This document shows, piece after piece, positions 1 to 10,092 of a DNA stretch of 64,000 bases (its first letter is position 1; every line of letters begins with the position of its first letter). The position numbers and the translations under genes are program-made. The notes below the pieces were generated by a model that worked only from the letters and a program-made list of their open reading frames with translations, was not told where the DNA came from and did no database searches. The stretch covers positions 66,928,468 to 66,992,467 of the forward strand of contig NC_084838.1 of NCBI RefSeq assembly GCF_033115175.1. The letters run 5' to 3'. The DNA comes from Lepus europaeus. Lineage: Eukaryota; Chordata; Mammalia; Lagomorpha; Leporidae.

Positions 1-1170
1 TAGGTGAACAGGTTTTTACATCAAAAGGCTTTTAATCTCTCACTTGTCATAGAATTGGTCTGATTCCTTATTATTTTTTTCCTGTGGATTCTCAGGTAGC
101 CCTTCCTTCTCATCCTCTCTATAAGAAATGGATTGAGCAGGGAGCCTTCTGTTCTCATCCTTGCTCATCCAAACTTCCATACTCTTCAGAGTTCAAGAAA
201 AATAATTTGGCCCCTCAGCATGTTTTTCTTACCATCAGGAAATAATATGTTTGGGCCAATTTCTGAGACCTATTTTGGTGAGTCCCATGGAAATGTGTCC
301 TTAGCTTATTTCTGCCCACCCTAAGGATGCAACATGCTAAAGTCAGCTTTTTGGCTGCCTTTAGAGATATTTTAGAATTCCACTTTCAAATTTTCTCAAA
401 ATGGAGTTTTCAGTGTTTCTATTCTTTTTGTTGCTTTTGGATGCTTTTTAGAAGAGAGGGAAAATGCTAAATTTATGCAGGCATTCTTACTCTTAATAGG
501 GACAAAGATCTGAGGATCACCTGTCATATAAAGCAAATCTCCAAGACTAAAGAGGATGACAATGAGGGAATTTCTCAAAAGCAGAACAAACAAAAAGAAA
601 TGAAAGGAATTTAAAGAATCAAGTGCAGAATCCCAATGGCTGACAAATGCACATTCTAAAAAGGAGGGAAGCACAGACAAGGAAGGGAAGACAAGATGAA
701 AAGTTGTTACAAGGGAAACGTTGCAGAATTAAAAGATATGAGCTTCAGATTTTGAGCACTTGGTAATGACATAGCTCCATTAAAGTGTACTGTTCCAACT
801 TTGCAGGACATTAATAAAAAGCCATCTTAAAAATTCTTGGTGAAAAGTAATTCTTTGCATAGAAAATATTAAAAATTCAAAATGGCATTTAATTTCTCAA
901 GTAAAACATTGGAAGCTGGAAGACAACAGGACAATGTCTTCAAATTTCTAAAGGAGATTATTTTGCAACTTAAAATACTATACTCACATAGGTTTGCACT
1001 AAAGTGTGAAAACAATGAAGAACAATGTTTTTGAACAAAATATTTCCAAAAAACTTACTGTTTATGAACATTTTCCAGAAACTGCTGCAGATGTGTCCCA
1101 ACAAAAGGAGGATGTAAACTGAAAAACAAACAAAAGGAACACACTGCATAAAAACAAAGGTAACTTGACA
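1..1170. other. Single-copy AT-rich sequence, no feature recognised
   Basis: I see no repeat family, RNA gene or coding signal here. The longest open frames (111 aa on the minus strand ending near 970, and 94 aa on the minus strand at 396-680) have low-complexity composition and no motif I recognise. They look like chance frames. Confidence 0.6.
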
Positions 1171-1213
1171 TGTGAGACAGGCAAAGAAATTTCTCAAGAT
1201 TATGGTGAAACAT

Positions 1214-1236
1214 GGAGCAAGCAGGAGGCTTGCTCC
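1214..1236. other. Inverted repeat: 9-bp perfect stem, 5-nt loop, in LTR U3
   Basis: GGAGCAAGC (1214-1222) is followed by AGGAG and then its exact reverse complement GCTTGCTCC (1228-1236). It lies in the presumed U3 part of the upstream LTR, where transcription-factor palindromes or enhancer repeats are common. A function is inferred only from position. Confidence 0.6.
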
Positions 1237-1359
1237 TAAACTGGTAGCTTTGGAATCCACAAGGAGAGAAGGCCTACACTTCCGGAATGGAGAGTCCCTA
1301 CCCACACTCCCGGGAACAAAAAGTCCTTGTCACGGTCCCTGCAGGTACTTAAAGGTCAA

Positions 1360-1417
1360 CCAATGAGGATCAGACCTGCCTCAACCTTTAACCCCCATGC
1401 CCTGTATCTATAAAAGG
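1360..1417 (+). promoter_or_regulatory. CCAAT box and TATA box of the upstream LTR
   Basis: CCAAT at 1360-1364 and CTATAAAAGG at 1408-1417 are spaced as in retroviral U3 promoters. Transcription would be expected to start about 25-30 bp past the TATA box, near 1440. Whether the promoter is still active cannot be told from sequence. Confidence 0.55.
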
Positions 1418-1604
1418 AGCCCTCTCAACCTGTGATGCCCGACTTCCCCGTCCTCCCACCCCAGTTGGGACCAGTGAACCTCATTCGGGAGCGGAATCCC
1501 AAAAAAAGCTTGTGAATTAATTGATTCACCTGATTGGGAAGATTTGTTACGGCAGGACACCTTGCATAAACTATCACTCTTTATCTACCATTCTCTATTC
1601 CTGC

Positions 1605-1621
1605 TTTTTTTTTTTTTTTTT
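1605..1621. repeat. Poly(T) run (17 nt)
   Basis: An uninterrupted T run lies between the two LTR-like blocks. It could be the poly(A) tail of a minus-strand retroelement, but no element body is recognisable on its downstream side. Confidence 0.8.
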
Positions 1622-1775
1622 CCAAACATGTAGTTGTTACCTGCCTGTTAATAAATGTGAAGTAGGCAGGCATACAGGTTAAAATTGATCAGATTTGTGA
1701 ACTGGAAGACCACGCCTTCGCCATGCCCCTGTGTGGCCTCATTCCCCTACCTGGCCATACCTGAGTGCCTACCAG

Positions 1776-1820
1776 CCAATCAGGTTAATTAACCACTCCC
1801 CTTTGGAAGTGGGTTAAAAG
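1776..1820 (+). promoter_or_regulatory. CCAAT and TATA-like boxes of the second LTR
   Basis: CCAAT at 1776-1780 is followed 38 bp later by GGTTAAAAGCC (TTAAAAG at 1814-1820), a TATA variant found in many ERV LTRs. The pyrimidine-rich stretch from about 1840 would hold the transcription start. Confidence 0.45.
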
Positions 1821-1893
1821 CCGGCCACCGCCCAGCCTGCTCTTTTTCCCTGGCCTCTTGCTAGGAAGGGGTCTGCTGCAGCCCCGCACCTCC

Positions 1894-1940
1894 AGGGCAC
1901 ATGGCCTTCGGGCCATGTGCTCTAGGCTTCCTGGCCTAGA
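1894..1940 (+). other. Two adjacent hairpins, the first capped by a UUCG tetraloop
   Basis: Arm GCACATGGCC (1897-1906), loop TTCG (1907-1910) and arm GGCCATGTGC (1911-1920) make a perfect 10-bp stem. One G-U and two further pairs extend it to 1894-1923. The loop is closed as C(UUCG)G, the extra-stable tetraloop. A second hairpin overlaps its foot: TCTAGGC (1921-1927), a 6-nt loop, GCCTAGA (1934-1940). Both lie in the presumed R region, so they would be at the 5' and 3' ends of a proviral RNA. The structure is direct from sequence; the role is inferred. Confidence 0.7.
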
Positions 1941-2037
1941 TGTTCATCCACGTGGCTGGTTCCTGGTGCTTGGTATGAATCCCTATTCACCTCTCTCTAA
2001 AACAAAGTTCTCACTCTCCTATGCATCTTTCTCACTA

Positions 2038-2043
2038 AATAAA
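2038..2043 (+). promoter_or_regulatory. AATAAA poly(A) signal of the second LTR
   Basis: AATAAA sits about 220 bp past the TATA-like box and before an AT-rich segment, where an LTR polyadenylation signal is expected. It is the main reason for calling this block an LTR rather than a cellular promoter. Confidence 0.45.
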
Positions 2044-2279
2044 AGCTTAAAACGTACCATGCTGCCTCGTTTATCTGTGCCGGTATTTAGAATTCTTCTC
2101 TAAATATTAGGCAAGAACCCTCTAGGGCTTATTAAAATCAGCAATTTAGTAATAAGCCCGAGGTGAAATCGTAAGGTACCCCAAATTCTGGTAGCACATG
2201 TGGCACCCCGGATAGCATTTCTAGAGAACTTTAAGGGGCATTTCAGGGTAAATTTCGAATGTCTACACTTATTCATTTT

Positions 2280-2400
2280 TGTCTCTCTCTTTCATTAAAC
2301 AGAAGTTCCTTGAGGACAAGGTCTTGATCTATTTAGACCACTACTCTATCCCCACATTGTCTTGAATAGTACATCTCAATGAATTTTCCTAGGTATGTTA
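2280..2400 (+). mobile_element. LINE L2, 3' end fragment
   Basis: The stretch carries the L2 3' signature in diverged form: a 'ctccttgaggacaaggtcttg' type phrase, then a 'tatccccacattg' phrase, then a decayed tail ending near 'caatgaat'. About 120 bp are recognisable. L2 stopped moving before the placental radiation. Confidence 0.55.
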
Positions 2401-2504
2401 ACATTGAAATGTAGAGTACTGAAAAATGTGTATGTGTATGTACTGCTAAAAACCTAAATCTCCACTTATATCATGCTCAATAGATGTTTAAAAAAAAAAA
2501 AAAC

Positions 2505-2705
2505 AGAGCAGTAAACCATGCTACATATGATATGAAGATGAGTAGCAGAAAAGCCAAATGACATAGGAGTGGTTTCTCTAGGGAGTGGAAGAGGAAAGTT
2601 CGGGAAAGTGGTTGCTATCTTTTGTTATAAGACCTTTGGCATTACCAAACATTTACACCAGGTACATGCATTACTTTGATAAAAATGCAAACTAAAAACT
2701 AAACC
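2505..2705 (+). mobile_element. Old L1 (L1ME-like) 3' end fragment
   Basis: It resembles the 3' untranslated region of old L1M elements: an 'agtggtttctctagggagtgg' phrase, then T-rich text and a 'catgcattactttgataaaaatgcaaa' ending. A 14-nt A run at 2490-2503 precedes it. Divergence is high, so the subfamily cannot be named. Confidence 0.45.
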
Positions 2706-2963
2706 AAGGGAGATTTACCACTCTCATTTATTATTTGTATCATTGTTAAGGATCTTTGTTCTTTTTATAAGAGAAAAGTCTAATAGATTTTAGGTTTGCT
2801 TGATATGGTAGAATTAATTTCTAGGTATATCAGTCAAATTTCCAGTTCTATTGAGAGTAGCTAATTCCTTGTGAATTTTCCTTTTCTAAAGAAATGTGAA
2901 CATCTGTTTATGTTAAATACCATCCATAGGTAGATCCTTTTGAATATCAAGTTAAAGTGCAGT

Positions 2964-3168
2964 GGGGGGCCGACCCCTTGGCTAACTTGGTTAATCCTCT
3001 GCCTGTGGTGCGCCAGTATCCCATATGGGTGCAGGGTTCTAGACAAGGTTTCTCCTCTTCCAGTCTAGCTCTCTGCTGTGGCCCGGGAGGGCAGTGGAGG
3101 ATGGCCCAAGTACTTGGGCGCCTACACAAGAGCAGTGGGAAGACAGGCTGTGTATATCTCTGACTCTA
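2964..3168 (+). mobile_element. Lagomorph C repeat (CSINE), internally deleted
   Basis: The head GGGGGCCGACCCCTTGGCTA and the body phrase 'ggatggcccaagtacttggg' are diagnostic. About 110 bp of the usual 3' half is missing: the sequence jumps from the 'gcgcctacac' segment to a degraded 'agcagtgggaagac...tctctgact' tail. CSINEs are tRNA-derived Pol III retroposons moved by L1 proteins. No target-site duplication is visible. Confidence 0.85.
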
Positions 3169-3179
3169 ACAGCTCCAGT

Positions 3180-3330
3180 TTTCTAAGATGTGAGCATTAA
3201 CAGCATTTAACTTCCCTGAGCCTTCTCAGTTACTTTATTTGTAAAATGGAGATTAGACTACACACCTCATTAGATTACAGTGTTTATCAAACAAGATTCT
3301 CAGTGGTATCCCTGTGCAAGATAGAAATTT
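3180..3330 (+). mobile_element. MIR SINE fragment
   Basis: The central MIR core reads through 'aacttccctgagccttctcag' and 'ttgtaaaatggagattagac', matching the MIR phrase for 'cctcatctgtaaaatgggga'. Ends are lost. It lies directly after the CSINE. Confidence 0.6.
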
Positions 3331-4500
3331 GATAACTGCTAGTTTTCTTTTTTCTTTCCCAGGATGGATTGGAATCATAGTTTAATTAGCTGATCAGAAA
3401 AGGAATTTAATTTGCCAAACTAGTGACAGGATTTAAAATTCAGGAAGTCTATAAAAAATTTGAGAGACATTAACACTTCTCTCCAAATTAGTGGACATTT
3501 TCACAGGAACTTAAGTTCATATATTTTAGTGCCTAAAAAGGCATAATTCATTCATATCATTGGTATTTTATTTATCTTGAAGGTTGTCCTGGTAAATCAA
3601 GGACTCAGCTACCAACCATCCTGTTCATCTATGCATGCCCCAGGGCACCAAAGGATTTACCTAAGTCAGTATCCTTGAACCTGAGTGGTAAATTGAGACT
3701 GGTCAACATGGACCAGCTTATAGAGCCTCTAGTATTCCTGGCCAGGTGTCAACTGGGACTTGGGCAGGTTCGAAAAAACTACAATAGTGAGAATATATGT
3801 TAACACCTCAAATATTGAATTAGCTTCTTGTTTGCCAAAGAGATTAAAGACACTCCTTCTCCAGTCACTCCCTACATAATGAATTCTCTAATAGACCCTG
3901 TGAGCATCTCTACAAAAGGTTAACTTCATTCTCCCAAAGCCTTATGAATGATCCCCAGGGCTGTCCTTGGTAAAGGAAGAGAAAGTCTTGTTAAGAATTA
4001 ATGATCACAGTGGCGAGTTCACAGTATCACCTCCTCCCTGGGAAGAAAAAGATCACCTCAATGACATTTATCAAGGGGTTTCCAATGGCGACAAAGGACT
4101 CAGCCATCATATTTTCCATTATGAGCACAGATGAAAAAATGCTGCTCTCCTATCTCATACTTTATATAATTTCCTAACCTAGAAACAATGATGTTACAAA
4201 TATGTCACAGAGATGGCAAGAGGAGAAAAATAATAATTTGAATTTGAATTTATTCTAATTAAACTCCCATAATTTAAGAAAAAATATTTGATAATATGAC
4301 TGGAGGTGGTTACTTTTATTTATTTCCTATATCTTTTCATGGAAAAATTTATTTGAAATACAGAAGAGTTAAGTAGTCAATCTCATGTCAGTTTAGTATT
4401 TCCAAGTCAGGGTAAATAGCCCATCGTCTCTTCTAAATGGAGTTTTAAATAAGTGACATTTTGGAAGATTGTGGTGGAAAAAAACTGAAGATTACAAGCG
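3331..4500. other. Single-copy sequence, nothing recognised
   Basis: Unassigned sequence of about 35-40 percent GC by eye, with no repeat family, open frame over 60 codons or RNA motif that I can support. Confidence 0.5.
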
Positions 4501-4614
4501 TCTTCAAAAAGTTGCATGGAAAAACTCACATTATCAGAAAAACAGGCATGAATTGAATTTTTCCACCAAAATAAACCTATCTTTTAATAATATTTTCATT
4601 GAACTTTTTGAAGT
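4501..4614 (-). mobile_element. Mariner-like MITE, copy 1
   Basis: Inverted termini TCTTCAAAAAGTTGCATGGA at 4501 and TCATTGAACTTTTTGAAG near 4596-4613 flank a 114-bp AT-rich body containing 'ccaaaataaacctatctttt'. The same termini and body occur at 34506, 35072 and 35492. It has no coding capacity and would have depended on a transposase in trans. The name of the family is not certain. Confidence 0.6.
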
Positions 4615-6569
4615 TTCAGTATATTCCTGTTGCTACTCTTCCCTATCAGAAAAGAGATTTGAAGTGCTGGATAAATTTATAAGGATTAAGTTGGTGTGAC
4701 TCATAATTGGCAAGGGGTTTTTCCCCTTAAATGATAGGAGGCATTCTTTTTGACCACTTAAAGAATCTTCTTATAGATTCATAAAATGTGCTGGCTTCAA
4801 GCTCTCCTCATCTTCCCTGCCTCCTAACCCAGGCTACCACTGAAGAAGCCAGGGGATGGAATGGTTATAGAGTACAGTCACCTTCATCTTTGCTAGGGCC
4901 CCTGAACATCAGGACCTCCCACAGTTCTCTCCAGGTGGCTGCTGTGCTCTCCACCGCACACCCAGATAAGGGTTCATCCTGTGGGATCCAGGCTGCCTTC
5001 TTCTCTATTACTGTGACTTTGCAAATGAAAATCTGACATGGGTGAATAGCTGGAGGACTGGAAGACACTGGAATCTTATTTCCTCCACTGGTCTCAAGTT
5101 CATTTGCTTTCTCGGCTCCCCTCTAATCAAACTACATGGTGGCAAATACAACCTGAACATCCCTTTTATATGTTCCTGAGAGATTAACTAGTTTGTACAT
5201 GTAAAATGTTCAGCATAGTGTTTTACACAAAGTAAGGGAGGGCCAAAAAATATGAATAATCATTTTATTTTTGTATATGAAGTATTTTAGAACATTTTCC
5301 TAAATTTTATTTAAGTATGGGATTCATTCTTTTTACCAGGAAGGTATTTATCTACTGATTGTCTAAAAACTGAATATATACTTTGGAAATTTTGGAAAAC
5401 GCACCAGACCATACCAAAATCTCTGTTTCTGTCTTTCTCTGTATGTGTTGAGGGTATGACATATTCTATAATTGCTGGTTTTATTAATGAGACTCAAACA
5501 ATCCAACTTCATATGTTTTCCTTCTATTTTTTCAAATGTCCTCTTGGCCAAAACACACTTTTTGAATGAATATGTTCATGGAGCCTCAAGAAGGAAACAC
5601 TTCAGTGATGATTCAATAAGGAGACTGAGAGATAATCTCAGCTCTAAAGAACTATAATTTACACACTTGGAAGGCAACATTTGTTGAGCATGCTTGAAGA
5701 GTGCAAATAGTGCTATAAGACCTTTTTTTATTTCCCAAAGTAACTCCTTTCTCCTACATCTGATATTTCTATAACTATGTTAAATTTTTTATCCTAAGTA
5801 ATCAGGTAGATTGAGAATATTAGAATTACTTATGTCTTAAAATTACTGATATCATACTACCTGTGCTCTACTTGGCAAACAGGATTTGTGCATTCATTGA
5901 AATAAACACTTAAGAATTTATTTGATTCCTTGAGTAGTGGATATTGTGTGGGAGTGGAGAGAGGTAGAATAAACAGGTGCAAAGAGTATCTCTCCTTGAC
6001 ATGGGCTAGTGGGGTAGTACACTTTCTAGATATGTTGTTTACTCTCCTTAACTGTTGTAGGCAATGGGCTATCCATTTTTAGAACATTCAGGAATCCCAG
6101 GTCTCTGAAAACACATTCTTCAGGTATACGTGGGTTCTTCTGTCATTTGCTTCTTTCTACTCTCTAGGACATAATAGGTGCTCAGTTTCTTTAAATGAAT
6201 ACAGAACCTCCAGCCATGTATTCTCTTTTCTAATCTCTGTGTTTCAACATTCCCATCACAAAAGTACAGCTTTAAAGTTAATGATTTCATAAATATTTCT
6301 TTTTTACCACCTTGATTCTCACCAAACTCTAACTTTGAGCCATTACTCTTAGACTTATCATGTTCTGTCCTAACTGTGGTTTATTTTTGTATGTAAATTT
6401 ATCCTCTTGCCTTTAAGGTAATGTGACTAGGGGAAGATGATTGTGGGAGATTAATTATAGGAAATAAAGTCTGACAGTACCAAAAGCTTAGTAATCTAGA
6501 ACTTTTTGCTGATGGTGAAGACTCTGATAATTATTCTAAAATATGATGATGACTTTGAATAGTTATAAA
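4615..6569. other. Single-copy sequence with a possible L2 scrap
   Basis: Mostly unassigned. Around 6050-6210 a phrase ending 'ataggtgctcagtttctttaaatgaat' recalls an L2 3' end but is too short to call. Open frames at 4788-5036 (82 aa) and 4865-5068 (67 aa, opposite strand) overlap each other and show no motif. Confidence 0.5.
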
Positions 6570-7565
6570 ATTACATTTTCAAAAGATCACTCTCACTATT
6601 GTATGGAAAATAAGTGGATACAAAGATGAAAGCTGAAATTTAAGGTAAAAGGCTATTTCATTCATCAATGTAAAAATGATAGTGTTTTGGACTTGGTGGA
6701 ATCAGTGGAGTTGGTTTCAACAAGGTTGGATTCTATATATCAATTGACAGTAGAACCAACAGGTGATGCTTGTGTGTTGAATACAGGTGTGACAGAGCAG
6801 GGTAAAGAGTGTGAGTAGTTGTTTGAACTTTTGAAGATGTATAAAGAGTAAGTATAGAAATAACAAGCAAGAGCTATTTTTAGTCATATACATTTGCATT
6901 TCCATCTGACAACTAAGAGAGATATCATGGGAACATTGTATATATACATATACACTTATTTGTTTATAAATATATATCCATATGTGTGTGTGGGTATGTA
7001 GTATTCATAGAAAGTTATGGGGGTATCAATTTGGAATTATTATCGTGCATACTGTGGTTACATCAGGTCTGCATAAAAGAGTGTATAGAAAAAGAAGAGA
7101 AGGAGCACTGGAACATCAGCAGTTAGACATTATGATTTTCAAAAGAAAAGGCAAAGGAGCAGATAATGAGGACAGTGAGATGGAGAAAAAAAATAACAAA
7201 AAAATAGGAAAATTTGACCTGAAAGCCAAATTACCATGCTGTTTGAGTAGGAGAGAATAATCTGTTGAATGCTTTTGGTAGTTTAAATATAACAAAAATT
7301 GGGACTCAGCTATCTGTTGTATTTAGCAATGGGAAGTCATTAATGAACTCAACAAGAACAATTTCTATACAGCAGCAGAGGCACAAATGGAGTTAGTGAA
7401 AGAGAGATAAAAGACATAAACAAGCAAAAGCAAATATGAACAACTCTACTTGGGAGTTTATATCAGAGAGGGTCAGTAACTGGGCGGCAATCCCTGAGAG
7501 AGAAGTGGAGGCAAAATGAAAATATATTTCATTATCTATTGTTAAGAGGAATAGTTGCATGTTTG
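6570..7565 (-). mobile_element. LINE L2, inverted, ORF2-derived region (about 1 kb)
   Basis: Read on the plus strand, it shows the reverse complement of L2 in order: 'aaaagatcactctcactattgt' (6583), 'attctatatatcaattgacagtagaacc' (6730), a 'gcaaaggagcagataatgaggacagtgag' segment (7150), 'ttgaatgcttttggtag' (7264) and 'agcaatgggaagtcattaatgaactc' (7326). These come from the end of the reverse-transcriptase ORF of this CR1-clade LINE. Stops and indels abound; it is a dead fossil. The 92-aa plus-strand open frame at 6982-7260 lies inside it and is spurious. Confidence 0.65.
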
Positions 7566-9290
7566 CATACCATTGAAGACAGTGTTGTAGAAGAAGTAAG
7601 GTTCCTGATGCGCTTTTGGTGCAATGCTTTTGAGAACTTGAAAGAAGATAAACATAGCATGAAAGGAGAATTGGCCTTAGGTAGAAGCATGGAGTTTCTT
7701 CCTTGTATGAATTCATTATCTGGTTGACATAACTGCATTTTAAGCTAAAATATTATTTTATTTTAACTAAAAGACCATTATATACACAGCAGATTGCTTT
7801 TCTAATGGTCATTTACTACCTTTTCCTGCTTTGCAGCATTGTTTGAGGCCTGCCTCCTCCCAGTAAATGCCAGAAAACTCATTTCTCAAACATCCCTCCC
7901 ATCCTGTCCCCCAGGTAAGTGTAGTACTGTGATTCATGGCCTCCAATGAGACCCATTCATGTGAGACTTAAAATCAGAAGTGACCAGCGTGATGGACAGA
8001 ATCCATTTCCTGGCAAAGATGGTGTCAGTTGTGACTATACTGGCATAGATTGGATGCCTTCTCCACCATTTTGGCATTGGCATGGCAGACAATAGCAAGT
8101 TGTCATAGAGCTGAGTTTTTGATTCTCAAGAGGCAAGGAGATACAAACTGTAGCATTTTAAGCTTGATACAGAAAGATTTTATCAGACTGGTTCTGTGAT
8201 ATGATTTAGGGTATTATTCCTGGAAACACAGGGCGAGCCTAATCTTATAGCCTTCTCAATATGTCAGGAGAGAACTATTTGTGGTTTTATAGGTGTTTTT
8301 ATAAAAGCTTTTAATCCTTCATCTACTAGGCTTCGTTTCTGTTGCTTATAATTAATAACTCTGCCTTACACCTTGTTTAAAGAATCTAGCGAAACATAAA
8401 CTGCTAAACTAGTCTTTGCATCTTATTTTGGATAGGGGTTTATTTTGTTGTTTAAAGAGATGCCTTTTAAGAACAAGGAGATAAATTGTGATATTGAAAA
8501 ATGAATTTTCAATCTAAGCAAAAATATGTTATTCTGAAACCTAATCTTAAAGATAGCAGTCATGACATATCTGGGATATTCCTTTTGTGATAGATATGAA
8601 ATCCTGACTGCTGAAGAGAAAACCATGGTAAATAATCTAACAATGATAGAGAATTAAAACAGAGACATCAAGACAGTATATTTGAAATGGGTACTTTGCC
8701 AGCATTTCTTTGCTAGGTGTTCAATACACAAGCATGTCTGAGCATGCATATGTAGATACAAACCATGTGCACATGCATAGTCTAAAACAAAGATAACTTG
8801 TAAACAACTACCCCATACTCTAGCTGTAACCATAGCAACTGAAACTAATCATTTTCTGTCTCAAATAATGTGTGCAGGTCTATCTCACTAACAATTCAGA
8901 AGGGGACATTGACAAATGGTCGCTATATTCACCCAACCATTTTAAATAGGACAGCATTTGGCTGAATTCTAATTTGACCAATGAATATTTAACTGATAAA
9001 GCTGCCAGATAAGATACTGGCCAAAAGTAAAAGAAGAGAAATGAAGCTAGATTTGCTATCATGCAAAAATCCTTTAATGAAGGGCATGAAAGGAATGCTA
9101 GAATTCTGGGCTGAAAATCTGTTTTGTACTGGGAGATGGAAAAGCAGCTGGTCTACAACACAGGACATTTGAAGGTTCCATGACCTCCAGGATGTCTAAG
9201 CCAGGGAGGGTGTTTTTTTTTGTCTATTGTTTAATGTCTTGTATTTTCAAAAGAGTAACAAAAAAAAAGTCTTAAAATGTTCCAACATCA
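7566..9290. other. Single-copy sequence, includes an exon-like segment
   Basis: No repeat family recognised with confidence. The 7.77-8.3 kb part is richer in GC than its surroundings and holds the splice-flanked segment listed separately. The rest is AT-rich without long open frames. Confidence 0.5.
7837..7914 (+). other. Candidate 78-bp exon by splice-site consensus
   Basis: The left border is a strong acceptor: pyrimidine-rich 'ctaccttttcctgctttgcag' ending at 7836. The right border is a perfect donor, CCAG|GTAAGT at 7914|7915. One of three frames (offset 2) is open across the segment; the other two contain stops. Size is normal for an internal mammalian exon. No recognised domain is encoded and no partner exon is found, so it could belong to a non-coding transcript or be a chance pairing. 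Confidence 0.22.
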
Positions 9291-9301
9291 AAGTAAGAGA
9301 A

Positions 9302-9617
9302 ACCGGGGCCAGCAGTGGCTCACTTGGTTAATCCTCTGCCTGCAGCACTAGCATCCCATATGGGCACTGAGTTCTAGTCCTGGTTACTCCTCTTCCAGTC
9401 CAGCTCTTTGCTGTGGCCTGGGAGGGCAGTGGAGGATGGCCCAAGTGCTTAGGCCCCTGCACCCGCATGGGAGACCAGGAGGAGGCGCCTGGCTCCTGGC
9501 TTCAGATCTGCGCAGTGCCTTCCATGGCGGCTATTTGGGGACTGAACCATCGGAAAGAAGACCTTTCTGTCTCTCTTTCTCATGTCTATAACTCTACCTG
9601 TCAAATTAAAAAAAAAA
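9302..9617 (+). mobile_element. CSINE, full length with exact target-site duplication
   Basis: Complete head-to-tail C repeat ending in poly(A). The 11-bp duplication AAGTAAGAGAA is exact at 9291-9301 and 9618-9628. The CT-rich region before the tail is present (about 9568-9600). Internal divergence is moderate, so this is an intermediate-age copy. Confidence 0.95.
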
Positions 9618-9842
9618 AAGTAAGAGAAGCCAAATAAAATATTGGAGTAGCAGAAAGTTCAAAGATTCAGCCCAACCCAAGTGCTACTTGTCAAAATTTT
9701 TTCTTCCTTGACTGCATTACATCAAACATTCTAGATCAATTTTTGGATTTATTCTGAATCTTCACTGACCCCTGGAATGTGGCTCAATGTTCAGGCTCAA
9801 GAAGATTCAAATTAAGGTTAATATTTCTGGCAGATTTTATCA

Positions 9843-10092
9843 TAATAATTAATATTTGCTGAGTAATTTATTATCTGTTAGACATTGTTCTTAGTAAATT
9901 TGCTACTTTAATTTTCATAAAAATTGTCTTAAATAGCTAATCTTTTTAGTTCTATTTTGCGGATAATGAAAACAAAGTTCAGAGATACTAAATAAGTTGT
10001 CTAAGATTGTACTTATAAGTAAAAGAGGATCTGATAGTGGAACCCTGGAATCTCTGTAGAAACACATTGCTGAACCATTATACTCTACTGTC
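9843..10092 (-). mobile_element. MIR SINE, inverted
   Basis: The plus strand reads the MIR reverse complement in order: 'ttagacattgttcttagtaaa', 'aattttcataaaaattgtctt', 'ttttgcggataatgaaaacaaagttcagagat', 'tgtctaagattgtacttataagtaaa', 'ggaaccctggaatctctg'. It is nearly complete but highly diverged, as expected for this Mesozoic tRNA-derived SINE. Confidence 0.7.

Larger units (their letters stand above)
1171..1559 (+). mobile_element. Retroviral-type LTR (ERV1/gammaretrovirus-like), probably solo
   Basis: The block is GC-richer than its flanks and has the order of a gammaretroviral U3: a CCAAT box in a C-rich stretch, then a TATA box (TATAAAAGG) 48 bp downstream, then a C-rich start region. 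Ends fit TGT...ACA (tgtgagac at 1171, ggcaggaca at 1559), typical of LTR termini. Flanks (acttgaca and ccttgca) resemble a decayed duplication but do not match exactly, so the ends are provisional. No canonical AATAAA lies downstream of the TATA box. Such LTRs drive transcription of the provirus; no internal retroviral genes are present. Alternative: another type of promoter-bearing repeat. Confidence 0.5.
1657..2213 (+). mobile_element. Second retroviral-type LTR, boundaries approximate
   Basis: Ordered signals on the plus strand are a CCAAT box (1776), a TATA-like TTAAAAG (1814), a C-rich presumed start region, two adjacent perfect hairpins (1894-1940), an AATAAA poly(A) signal (2038) and an AT-rich presumed U5. 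The distance from TATA-like box to AATAAA implies an R region of about 220 bp, long for a gammaretrovirus. I could not find a clean target-site duplication, so the ends are estimates. A TGG-starting segment near 2190 could be taken for a primer-binding site but matches no tRNA well. No gag, pol or env remnant follows, so a solo LTR is favoured. It does not obviously match the LTR just upstream. Confidence 0.5.

Noticed and set aside
2187..2212. Primer-binding-site-like TGGTAGCA / TGGCACCCC after the second LTR
   Set aside because: Only about 8 bases agree with the initiator-Met tRNA end, and the alternative offset fits a different tRNA just as poorly; no internal retroviral sequence follows.
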